Assembly (NCBI GenBank): GCA_016711085.1
Contig: JADJTR010000012.1
Coordinates: 186,001-250,000, forward strand
DNA from: Phyllobacteriaceae bacterium
Lineage (GTDB): Bacteria; Pseudomonadota; Alphaproteobacteria; Rhizobiales; Rhizobiaceae
Reading direction: 5' to 3'
DNA length: 64,000 nucleotides
Shown here: one piece after another, positions 14,706-22,324 of the stretch
Layout: the number at the start of each line of letters is the position of its first letter
How positions within the stretch are numbered: position 1 is the first letter of the stretch
Notes under the pieces: model-generated
Seen by the model: the letters and a program-made list of their open reading frames with translations, nothing else
Database searches by the model: none
What the model was told of the DNA's origin: nothing
Made by a program: the position numbers and the translations under genes

Positions 14706-15545
14706 TCACCACCCCGCCTCGATATCCCGCTTCAGCATCGCTCTGTCCCCTTTGAGCCAGCCATCGCGGTCGGCCTTGAGGTAGAGGACAAAGCTGAGGC
14801 CGCCCTTGCCGGCGAGCGCGGCGGCGGCGATCTCGGCCGGGACGATGGTGGTGCGGCCGTATTGTTCGCGCCGCGGCAGGCCGAGCGCCATCACATGGTC
14901 GACCAGTTCGGCGCAGAACAGCGCCTCGCTTTCTCCGGCATCCATGTGGAAATCGTAAGGAACGCCGAGATGGGCGAAATAGCCGCGCGCGGCGCGGGCG
15001 CGGGCGGTCTTTCCGAGTCCGGTGCGCAGCACGACCAGCTGGTCGGCGTCGATGGCCTTGTTCAGCGGCGACAGCTTGTCCCGGCTGGACAGCGCCTCGA
15101 CATAGACCCTGCCGGCGCGGATGGCGGCGTGATGAGGCTTCACGGCCGGATCCGACCAGACGCCGAGCGCCTTCAGATCTTTCTCGCCGCCGAGATAGAC
15201 CACGGCATGAGCGAACTGGCCGGGGATGAGATGGCCGGTCAGGCGGCCATTCGATTTGGTCAGCACGATATCGAGGGGCCGGAGCGTGCGGGCGAGCAGC
15301 GCCATCGCATCGCTCCGCCGGCCGATGCGGCCATGTCGCCAGACGACATGGGCGGCGGCGCGACCGAAGGGTTCGGCCACCGGTTCAACCAGCTTGATCA
15401 CCCAGGGCGGATAGGGTTCGGCGGGATTGTCACGACACGCGCGCGGCTGATTGACATGCAACTGGCCGCCGGAATCGACGTAGTCGGCCATCGCCGGCGT
15501 CACGGCCAACAGCAGACTTGCCAAAAGCGCCAGAATGCGGCGCAT
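14706..15545 (-). CDS. Secreted YiiX-like permuted NlpC/P60 hydrolase
   Basis: This 279-residue protein has a signal peptide (MRRILALLASLLLAVTPAMA). Its central to C-terminal domain resembles the YiiX/YebB permuted papain-fold hydrolases. The likely catalytic His is in GQFAHAVVYLG (residue ~113) and the Cys in ALFCAELVDHV (residue ~215), in the His-before-Cys order expected for the permuted fold. Substrates in the group are poorly known (amide or lipid-amide bonds have been suggested). It is followed in the same direction by nothing but the AT-rich island, so it forms the old boundary of the insertion. Confidence 0.7.
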   Translation of the reverse strand: MRRILALLASLLLAVTPAMADYVDSGGQLHVNQPRACRDNPAEPYPPWVIKLVEPVAEPFGRAAAHVVWRHGRIGRRSDAMALLARTLRPLDIVLTKSNGRLTGHLIPGQFAHAVVYLGGEKDLKALGVWSDPAVKPHHAAIRAGRVYVEALSSRDKLSPLNKAIDADQLVVLRTGLGKTARARAARGYFAHLGVPYDFHMDAGESEALFCAELVDHVMALGLPRREQYGRTTIVPAEIAAAALAGKGGLSFVLYLKADRDGWLKGDRAMLKRDIEAGW

Positions 15546-15644
15546 GATCCTCGCCCCCTGTGGAGCGAATTATCCTTCAGCATCGGGTTGATTACGTTGA
15601 CCGGGGTCAATCCAGGCTGCGGATCGCCCAGGCCGCGACGGTCC

Positions 15645-16238
15645 TCATTTCGTGGCGACGAGCCGGCGCAGCATCTTTTCCACATTGCCGCCGTCGCGAT
15701 GCTCCTTCTCGTCGAAGGCGCGCTGCCTGGCGTCATAGGCGACGACGGTTTTCTTGACGTCCTTCATCATGGCGGCGGTCGCCGCGCGGCAGCCCGGTTT
15801 GTCCTTCATCGAGAAGCCGTGCAGCTTGCGGTCGATTGAGCCGGCCAGTTCCTTGCCGAGGCGGCCATGGACCTCCTCGTGCTTCTCGACGCCGGAGATA
15901 AAGGCGCTCCAGCGCCTGGAGACATCGGCCGGCAATTTGCCCGAGGGCTTGGGATAGACATAGGTGATGGCGAGATCGAACTCGGCGTTTTTCGTGCGGC
16001 AGACGCCGTTCTTGTGGACCATGTCGCCACGCACGGCCGGCTTGAAGCGGGTGACGGCGATGGCTTTTGATAAAAACCCGTGGCGCGGCCCCTTGCGGGC
16101 CATCGAGCGCACCAGATCGACACCGGTCTTGCCGGAGATCGAATAATATTCGGTCTTGACCGTGACCTTGCCGGCCATGGCCGGCGCGGCGAATGCGATC
16201 GACGCCGCGATCGCGGCAAGCCAAAGAACGCGTCGCAT
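15645..16238 (-). CDS. Exported DUF922 putative zinc protease
   Basis: This 197-residue protein has a signal peptide (MRRVLWLAAIAASIAFAAPAMA). The mature part starts KVTVKTEYYSISGKTGVDLV and contains the HExxH motif in VEKHEEVHG (residues ~138-144), as in DUF922 predicted Zn-proteases. Two cysteines (GVCRTKN and PGCRAAT) may form a disulfide. Acts in the periplasm by inference. It is same-strand with etfQO upstream but separated by ~65 bases. Confidence 0.78.
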   Translation of the reverse strand: MRRVLWLAAIAASIAFAAPAMAGKVTVKTEYYSISGKTGVDLVRSMARKGPRHGFLSKAIAVTRFKPAVRGDMVHKNGVCRTKNAEFDLAITYVYPKPSGKLPADVSRRWSAFISGVEKHEEVHGRLGKELAGSIDRKLHGFSMKDKPGCRAATAAMMKDVKKTVVAYDARQRAFDEKEHRDGGNVEKMLRRLVATK

Positions 16239-16302
16239 GGCCTTCTCCCTCGATATTATCCAGTAGAGCGAAGGTCGGGGCCGGGCGCAACCGCCTTTTC
16301 AA

Positions 16303-17949
16303 TCACATGTTGGCGTAGAGCGGGCCTTCGCCGCCCTGCGGCACCGTCCAGGTGATGTTGCCGTTCGGGTCCTTGATGTCGCAGGTTTTGCAGTGGACGC
16401 AGTTCTGGGCGTTGATGACGAATTTCGCCTCCGCCCCCTCGCCGGCCCATTCATAAACGCCGGCCGGACAATAACGCGTCGACGGACCGCCGAAAACCCC
16501 AAGCTCGGAGGCTTTCTGCAGGCCCGGATCGGCGACTTTCAGATGCACCGGCTGGTTTTCCTCGTGGTTGGTCGAGGACAGGAACACCGACGACAGGCGG
16601 TCGAAGGAAACGACGCCATCGGGCTTGGGATAGTCGATGCGCTTGTGGTTCGCGGCCGGCTCGGTCGAGTCCGCGTCGGTCTTGCCGTGCTTCATGGCGC
16701 CGAAGGGCGAGAGGCCGAACAGCGTGTTCAGCCACATGTCGACCCCGCCGAGGATGACGCCGCCGATGGTGCCGAATTTCGACCACAACGGCTTGACGTT
16801 GCGGACCTTGCTCAAATCCCTGCCGATCGGCGAAGCGCGCCAGCCATTCTCGTAGCCGGCGAGTTCGTCCTGGGCGCGGCCTTCGGCAATGGCGGCGGCG
16901 ACCTGTTCGGCGGCCAGCATGCCGCTCACAACCGCGTTATGGGTGCCCTTGATGCGCGGCACGTTGACGAGGCCGGCGGCGCAGCCGATCAGCGCCCCAC
17001 CCGGGAACACCAGTTTCGGCACCGATTGGTAACCGCCCTCGGTGATGGCGCGCGCACCATAGGCGAGGCGCTTGCCGCCCTCGAACACGTGGCGAATCGC
17101 CGGATGGGTCTTGAAGCGCTGAAATTCCTCGAACGGGGAAATCCACGGATTCTTGTAGTTCAGATGGACCACAAAGCCGACCGCAACCAGATTGTCACCG
17201 AGATGGTAGAGGAACGAGCCGCCGCCGGTCTTCAGATCGAGCGGCCAGCCGAAGGAATGCTGGACGAGGCCCGGACGGTGGTGCTCCGGCTTGACCTGCC
17301 AGAGCTCCTTCAGGCCGATGCCGAATTTGCCAGGTTCGCGGCCCTCGTCCAGATTGTACTTGGCGATCAATTGCTTGGCGAGCGAGCCGCGCGCGCCTTC
17401 GCCGATCAGGACGTATTTGCCGCGCAATTCCATGCCCGGCTGATAACCGGCGCCGTGCGTTCCGTCCTTCTCGACGCCCATGTCGCCGGTGGCGACGCCG
17501 ACAACGCGGCCGGCGTCGTCGTAGAGCACCTCCGCGGCGGCGAAACCGGGATAGATTTCGACGCCGAGCGCCTCGGCTTTTTGGGCGAGCCAGCGCGCCA
17601 CTTCACCGAGCGAAACAATGAAATTGCCGTGATTGCTCATCAGCGGCGGCATGACGAAATTGGGCAGGCGCACCGAACCGGCATGGCCGAGAATGAGGAA
17701 ATGATCGGCGGTTACCGGCGTGCGGAACGGGTGGCCCTCTTCTTTGCGCCAGCCGGGCAGCAGCGCGTCGAAGCCGGACGGATCGACGACCGCGCCGGAC
17801 AGGATATGGGCGCCGACTTCGGAGCCTTTTTCCAGCACGACGACCGACAAATCGGCATTGAGCTCCTTGAGGCGGATGGCGGCGGACAGGCCGGCCGGAC
17901 CGGCGCCGACGATCACGACATCGAATTCCATGCTTTCGCGTTCGCTCAT
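16303..17949 (-). CDS. etfD: Electron-transfer flavoprotein-ubiquinone oxidoreductase
   Basis: This 548-residue membrane-associated enzyme passes electrons from ETF to ubiquinone, linking acyl-CoA dehydrogenases such as the IVD at 1.5 kb to respiration. The FAD Rossmann motif VVIVGAGPAGLSAAIRL is at the N-terminus. The ubiquinone-binding region and C-terminal ferredoxin-like 4Fe-4S ligands (RYCPAGVYEW, then NCVHCKTCDIKDPNGNI) are visible. I chose ATG 17949 because AGGAGG lies at the ideal distance upstream (complement of 17955-17960); the frame is open further but without support. Its promoter region holds the palindrome at 18053. Full length for the family. Confidence 0.94.
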   Translation of the reverse strand: MSERESMEFDVVIVGAGPAGLSAAIRLKELNADLSVVVLEKGSEVGAHILSGAVVDPSGFDALLPGWRKEEGHPFRTPVTADHFLILGHAGSVRLPNFVMPPLMSNHGNFIVSLGEVARWLAQKAEALGVEIYPGFAAAEVLYDDAGRVVGVATGDMGVEKDGTHGAGYQPGMELRGKYVLIGEGARGSLAKQLIAKYNLDEGREPGKFGIGLKELWQVKPEHHRPGLVQHSFGWPLDLKTGGGSFLYHLGDNLVAVGFVVHLNYKNPWISPFEEFQRFKTHPAIRHVFEGGKRLAYGARAITEGGYQSVPKLVFPGGALIGCAAGLVNVPRIKGTHNAVVSGMLAAEQVAAAIAEGRAQDELAGYENGWRASPIGRDLSKVRNVKPLWSKFGTIGGVILGGVDMWLNTLFGLSPFGAMKHGKTDADSTEPAANHKRIDYPKPDGVVSFDRLSSVFLSSTNHEENQPVHLKVADPGLQKASELGVFGGPSTRYCPAGVYEWAGEGAEAKFVINAQNCVHCKTCDIKDPNGNITWTVPQGGEGPLYANM

Positions 17950-18052
17950 CGGTTCCTCCTGACTCATGAACGGCACTCTAGCGCGCGCGGAAATTTTCGC
18001 GATGTCCGCGTTGACACCTGGCCCATAAAAAACGACACCCAAGTATATTCCG

Positions 18053-18068
18053 TTGACGTAAACGTCAA
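18053..18068. promoter_or_regulatory. Palindromic operator TTGACGTAAACGTCAA upstream of etfQO
   Basis: Two 7-base arms (TTGACGT / ACGTCAA) flank an AA centre. On the minus strand the left part TTGACG is also a plausible -35, with TATACT 15 bases further as a weak -10, so a bound protein would block the etfQO promoter. The motif resembles, as far as I remember, the operators reported for MerR-type LiuR regulators of branched-chain amino acid degradation; that match is from memory and unverified. It lies between divergent etfQO and udg. Confidence 0.55.
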
Positions 18069-18129
18069 TATGAACGGTTGTCGCGGACGGACGATTGGCC
18101 TTTGGCGCATGGTCGGATAGATCAGGAGC

Positions 18130-18951
18130 ATGACGCCGCTGCCGACCCTTCGCGATGTGCTGAGTTTCTACGCCGAAGCCGGCGTCGATGCAGCGCTGGC
18201 CGATGCGCCGATCAACCGCTTCGCCGCGCCGGAATCAAAGGCGGTTCCGGCGCGCGCCGATGACGAGACGGGGATCAAACCGGGCCGGCCGGCTACTCCT
18301 CTTCCAACCGCCGTCATCGTCAACCGGGCCAGCGTTCCCGACGACACCCAGATCGCCCGCGCCCGGGCGCTTGCCGGCCAGGCGGCTACGCTCGATGAAC
18401 TGCGCGCCGCGATGGACGGGTTCGACGGCTGCAATCTGAAATTCACCGCCAAGCAAATGGTCTTCGCCGACGGGAACCCGCAAGCCGGAAACCACGTTCG
18501 TCGGCGAGGCGCCCGGCCGGACGAGGATATCGAAGGCCTGCCCTTCGTCGGCCGCTCGGGCAAGCTGCTCGACCGCATGCTGAAGGCGATCGGCCTCGAC
18601 CGGAGCAAGGCCTATATCGCCAATGTGATCCCTTGGCGGCCGCCCGGCAACCGCACGCCGACGCCGCTCGAAACCGAAATCTGCCGGCCCTTCATTGAGC
18701 GGCAGATCGAACTGGCGAACCCGGACGTGCTGGTGACGCTGGGCGGACCGGCGGCGAAAGTCGTGCTCGGCACGCCGGAAGGGATCATGCGGCTGCGTGG
18801 CAATTGGGGCGTGCACAGGACCGCTTCCGGCATGGCGATCCCGGTGATGCCGACGCTGCATCCGGCTTATCTGCTGCGCAACCCGGCGCACAAGAAGCTC
18901 GCCTGGCGGGATTTCCTGGCGGTGAAGGCGAAGCTGACGGGCGGGGTCTGA
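18130..18951 (+). CDS. Uracil-DNA glycosylase family protein, with a garbled motif 1
   Basis: This 273-residue protein belongs to the UDG superfamily (family 4-like) that removes uracil from DNA. Conserved downstream parts are clear: LPFVGRSGKLLDRMLKAIGL, ANVIPWRPPGNRTP, and the C-terminal TLHPAYLLRNP (motif with the catalytic-loop His). The segment that should read as motif 1, FVGEAPGR, is out of frame: it appears at 18497-18520 in the +1 frame, and the main frame resumes after 18521. Two compensating single-base changes thus leave the ORF open but replace roughly a dozen residues. Only two Cys are seen, fewer than the four Fe-S ligands of classical family 4. The N-terminal ~90 residues are a rhizobial extension. 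Convergent with the DMT gene. Confidence 0.78.
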   Translation: MTPLPTLRDVLSFYAEAGVDAALADAPINRFAAPESKAVPARADDETGIKPGRPATPLPTAVIVNRASVPDDTQIARARALAGQAATLDELRAAMDGFDGCNLKFTAKQMVFADGNPQAGNHVRRRGARPDEDIEGLPFVGRSGKLLDRMLKAIGLDRSKAYIANVIPWRPPGNRTPTPLETEICRPFIERQIELANPDVLVTLGGPAAKVVLGTPEGIMRLRGNWGVHRTASGMAIPVMPTLHPAYLLRNPAHKKLAWRDFLAVKAKLTGGV

Positions 18952-19893
18952 CTACCCTTCCGCTGACCGCTCCAGCCCCAGCCGCCTCTCCCGCCAAATG
19001 ATGGCCAGGCCGGCGGCGACGACGATCAGCCCGCCGGCGAGCATCTGCCAGGTCGGCGCGTCGGCGAAGACCACCCAGCCGATGGCGAGCGACAGCAGGA
19101 ACGACACATATTCGAACGGCGCGATGGTGGAGACGTCGGCGTAGCGGTAGCAGGAGGTCATCAGCACCTGGCCCAGCCCGCCGAAAAAACCGCCAAGAAC
19201 CAGCAGTCCGAGGGCGCGCGGCTCCGGCATCTGCCAGCCGAACGGGATTGACAGCAACGCCAACGCCGCCGAGGTCATGGAAAACCACAGCACGATGGTG
19301 TTGGTCGCCTCCTTCGCCACCAACCGGCGCACCTGGATCATCGCGCCGGCGGCGAACGCGGCCGAGCCGATGACGGCGAGAGCGCCGAAGGCCAGTTCCC
19401 GGCTTGCCGCGTCCGGCGCATTGAGCACCGTCAGGCGCGGCCAGGAGGCCATAACGACCCCGGCAAGCCCGAGAATGACAGCGCTCCAGCGATAGACACG
19501 GACCTTCTCTTTCAGAAACGCCCAGCCGAGCACCACGGTGAACAGCGGCATGGCGTAACCGATCACCACCGCTTCGGGCAGCGGCAGATGGGTCAGGCCG
19601 TAGAAGCCGAGCCCCATCGAAGTGACGCCGATGACGCCACGCCAGATCTGGCCGGCTGGATCGGTGGTGCGGAAAGCCGACCAGCCCTCGCCGGTGAAAA
19701 ACACATAGACCGTCACCGGAAAGATGGCGAAGAATGAGCGGAAGAAGACGATCTCGCCCGGCGGCAGCGGGCCGGCAAGCTTGATCAGCGTGAACATGGC
19801 GATGAAGGCGCCGACGGCTGCGACCTTCAGCGCGATGCCCTTCAGCGGCCGGTTCTCGGTTGTCGTCGCCGGTTTCGCCACTTTTCCGGTCAA
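18952..19893 (-). CDS. EamA/DMT-family transporter
   Basis: This 313-residue inner-membrane protein has ten predicted helices in two EamA repeats (first repeat residues ~20-155, second ~170-300). Typical segments are GEIVFFRSFFAIFP at the start of the first repeat and YGLTHLPLPEAVVIGYAMPLF near its end. It is probably an exporter of small metabolites; the substrate cannot be read from sequence. The ATG overlaps the stop of the upstream molybdopterin dehydrogenase gene (19890-19893), so the two are translationally coupled, which may hint at a linked substrate. Confidence 0.85.
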   Translation of the reverse strand: MTGKVAKPATTTENRPLKGIALKVAAVGAFIAMFTLIKLAGPLPPGEIVFFRSFFAIFPVTVYVFFTGEGWSAFRTTDPAGQIWRGVIGVTSMGLGFYGLTHLPLPEAVVIGYAMPLFTVVLGWAFLKEKVRVYRWSAVILGLAGVVMASWPRLTVLNAPDAASRELAFGALAVIGSAAFAAGAMIQVRRLVAKEATNTIVLWFSMTSAALALLSIPFGWQMPEPRALGLLVLGGFFGGLGQVLMTSCYRYADVSTIAPFEYVSFLLSLAIGWVVFADAPTWQMLAGGLIVVAAGLAIIWRERRLGLERSAEG

Positions 19894-22181
19894 TCCTTCG
19901 CCGCCTGGATGGCGGACCAGATGCGCAGCGGCGTCGCCGGCATATCGATGTGGTCGATTCCATAGGCGCGATACAGCGCGTCGGCGATGGCGTTCATCGT
20001 CGCCGGCGCGGCCCCGATCGTGCCGGCCTCTCCGGCCCCCTTGATGCCGAGGGCGTTGGTGGTCGAGGGCACGTTGCGGGTCTCGAAATGGAAATGCGGC
20101 AAGTCATCGGCGCGCGGCATGGCGTAATCCATGAAGGTGGCGGCGATCATCTGGCCGTCATCGCCATAAACGGCGTTTTCCATCAGGGCCTGGCCGATGC
20201 CCTGGGCCGCGCCGCCATGCACCTGGCCGGCGAGAAGGAGCGGGTTCACCGTCGCGCCGAAATCGTCGACGATGGTGTAGCGGACGATTGTTGTCGCGCC
20301 GGTTTCGGGGTCGATCTCGACTTCGACGATATGGGTTCCGTTAGGATAGGTCGCCTCGTCCTGGACGAATTCGCCGAACGCGGTGCGGTCCTCGGCCGAT
20401 TTGGCGGCGCGGGCGATGGCTGCGTAATCGATGCGGCGGTCGGTGCCGACGATCAGCGCCGCGCCATCGACGAGTTCGATGTCCTCGGGCGACGCTTCCA
20501 GTTCGTCGGCGGCGAGGCGGCGCAGCTTCCTCGCCATATCCTCGCCGGCGCGCGCCGCCGAGACGCCGCCGAGCGGGATCGAGCGCGAGCCGCCGGTGCC
20601 GCCGCCCTTGGGCAGAGCGTCGGAATCGCCTTGGCGCAGCACGATGCGGGAGGCATCGCAATTCAGCGCACCGGCGACGAATTGCGCGTAGGCGGTGGCG
20701 TGGCCCTGACCGTTCGATTGCGTGCCGATGTCGAGGGTGAGCCCACCATCGGCCTCCAGCGTCAGTTTGGCCGGCTCTGAACCGGCAAAGGCGCAAGCCT
20801 CGATATAGGTCGCCATGCCGATGCCGGCGATTTTTCCGCGCGCCTGCGCTGCTTCGGCGCGGGCGGGAAATCCGGCCCAGTCGCTGACGTCCATTGCGCG
20901 CGTCATATGGCCATCGAATTCGCCGACATCGTAATTTCGACCTGTCGGCGTGCGGTAGGGAAAGGCGGTTGGCGCGATGAAATTGCGCCGGCGGATTTCG
21001 GCCGGGGACACACCGGCGACGCGGCCGCATTGCTCGACCAGGCGCTCGATCAGATAGGCCGCCTCCGGCCGGCCGGCGCCGCGATAGGCGTCGACCGGAC
21101 AGGTGTGCGTATAGACGCCGTCAACGGCGACGGACAACGCCGGGATATCGTAGACGCCGGTCGACATCGTCGCGCCCATCCACGGGATGAAAGGGCCGAA
21201 CTGCGAGACATAGGCGCCGATATTGGCGGTCAGTTCGATACGTAAGGCGAGAAACCGGCCCTTGGCGTCCATCGCCATCTCGGCTTCGACGACATTGTCG
21301 CGGCCGTGCGCATCGACGAGGAAGTGTTCGGTGCGCGTCGCCGTCCATTTGACCGGGCGGCCGAGGCGGCTCGCCGCTTCCAGTACAAGCACATGCTCGC
21401 GATAGACGAAGGATTTCGGCCCGAAGCCGCCGCCGACATCCGGGGTGACGACGCGAAGCTCTTCCTTCTTCAGGCCGAAGATCGGCGCGAGGATCGAGCG
21501 CATGCCATGCACGCCCTGCGACCCGGTGGTCAGCGTCAGGCGGCCGTTTTCGACCGATCCGATCGCCGAGCGCGTCTCCATGTAATTCGACACGAGCCGG
21601 TTGTTGACGATGCCGACATGGGCGATCGACGCCGCCTCGCGGAAGGCCCGATCGACTTTCGCCCGGTCGCCAAGCTCGTAGTGGAAGGCCCGGTTTGAGC
21701 CGAGCTCCGGCCAGACCAGGGCCGCGTCGCGGTCCAGCGCCCGCGCGGTATCGACGACCGTTTCGACCGGTTCCCAATCGACGTCGATCATGCCGGCGGC
21801 GTCCTCCGCCTGAAGGCGCGTTGCGGCGACGACAAAGGCGACGGCGTCGCCGACGTGGCGCACCTCGTCCCGGCACAGGATCGGGATGTCGCGGGTCGGC
21901 GCGCGCGAACCGTCGGGCTGTTTCTGCATGACGCCGCTTTTCAGCGCCGGAAGATGGGCGACATCGGCGCCAACGAGGATGAGTGCGACGCCCGGCGCCG
22001 ACCGCGCCGCATCAAGCGAACCGATGGAAAAGCGTCCCGCCGCGATCGGCGAGCGCAGGACGACGGCGTGCAGCGGCGCGGCGATGTCATCGGTGTAGCG
22101 GCCGCGTCCGGTGATGAACGCGTCGTCCTCCAGCCTTCGAACCGAAGCGCCCATGCCGAATTTCGGCGTTGCGACCGTCAT
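19890..22181 (-). CDS. Xanthine dehydrogenase-family molybdopterin-binding (large) subunit
   Basis: This 763-residue protein has the aldehyde oxidase/xanthine dehydrogenase a/b hammerhead domain (residues ~20-130: SVRRLEDDAFITGRGRYTDD) and a large molybdenum-cofactor domain. Features include VGGGFGPKS, DAYRGAGRPEAAY in the active-site loop, and the ending NALGIKGAGEAGTIGAAPA with the catalytic Glu. The loop reads AYRGAGR, the form-II type, not the AYxCSFR of true aerobic CO dehydrogenase. FAD and 2Fe-2S subunits are not next to it here, so its partners must lie elsewhere or be lost. Start ATG 22181 (GAAAG upstream). The substrate is unknown. Confidence 0.85.
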   Translation of the reverse strand: MTVATPKFGMGASVRRLEDDAFITGRGRYTDDIAAPLHAVVLRSPIAAGRFSIGSLDAARSAPGVALILVGADVAHLPALKSGVMQKQPDGSRAPTRDIPILCRDEVRHVGDAVAFVVAATRLQAEDAAGMIDVDWEPVETVVDTARALDRDAALVWPELGSNRAFHYELGDRAKVDRAFREAASIAHVGIVNNRLVSNYMETRSAIGSVENGRLTLTTGSQGVHGMRSILAPIFGLKKEELRVVTPDVGGGFGPKSFVYREHVLVLEAASRLGRPVKWTATRTEHFLVDAHGRDNVVEAEMAMDAKGRFLALRIELTANIGAYVSQFGPFIPWMGATMSTGVYDIPALSVAVDGVYTHTCPVDAYRGAGRPEAAYLIERLVEQCGRVAGVSPAEIRRRNFIAPTAFPYRTPTGRNYDVGEFDGHMTRAMDVSDWAGFPARAEAAQARGKIAGIGMATYIEACAFAGSEPAKLTLEADGGLTLDIGTQSNGQGHATAYAQFVAGALNCDASRIVLRQGDSDALPKGGGTGGSRSIPLGGVSAARAGEDMARKLRRLAADELEASPEDIELVDGAALIVGTDRRIDYAAIARAAKSAEDRTAFGEFVQDEATYPNGTHIVEVEIDPETGATTIVRYTIVDDFGATVNPLLLAGQVHGGAAQGIGQALMENAVYGDDGQMIAATFMDYAMPRADDLPHFHFETRNVPSTTNALGIKGAGEAGTIGAAPATMNAIADALYRAYGIDHIDMPATPLRIWSAIQAAKD

Positions 22182-22324
22182 GGCACTTTCCCTTGAAAAG
22201 ACAACGGCCCCCGCCGGGGAGCCGTACCCGACAGTTTGTCCCCCGCGCCTTCCCGTGTAAAGACCGTCGCGGAACAATCATGCCGCGGGCCGGGCCGGCC
22301 GGGATCCGCGCCGAAGGATTTGCG

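Noticed and set aside
16393..18120. Plus-strand ORF of 575 codons opposite etfQO
   Set aside because: Antisense shadow; the minus strand is an unmistakable ETF-QO with Fe-S cysteines and FAD motif.
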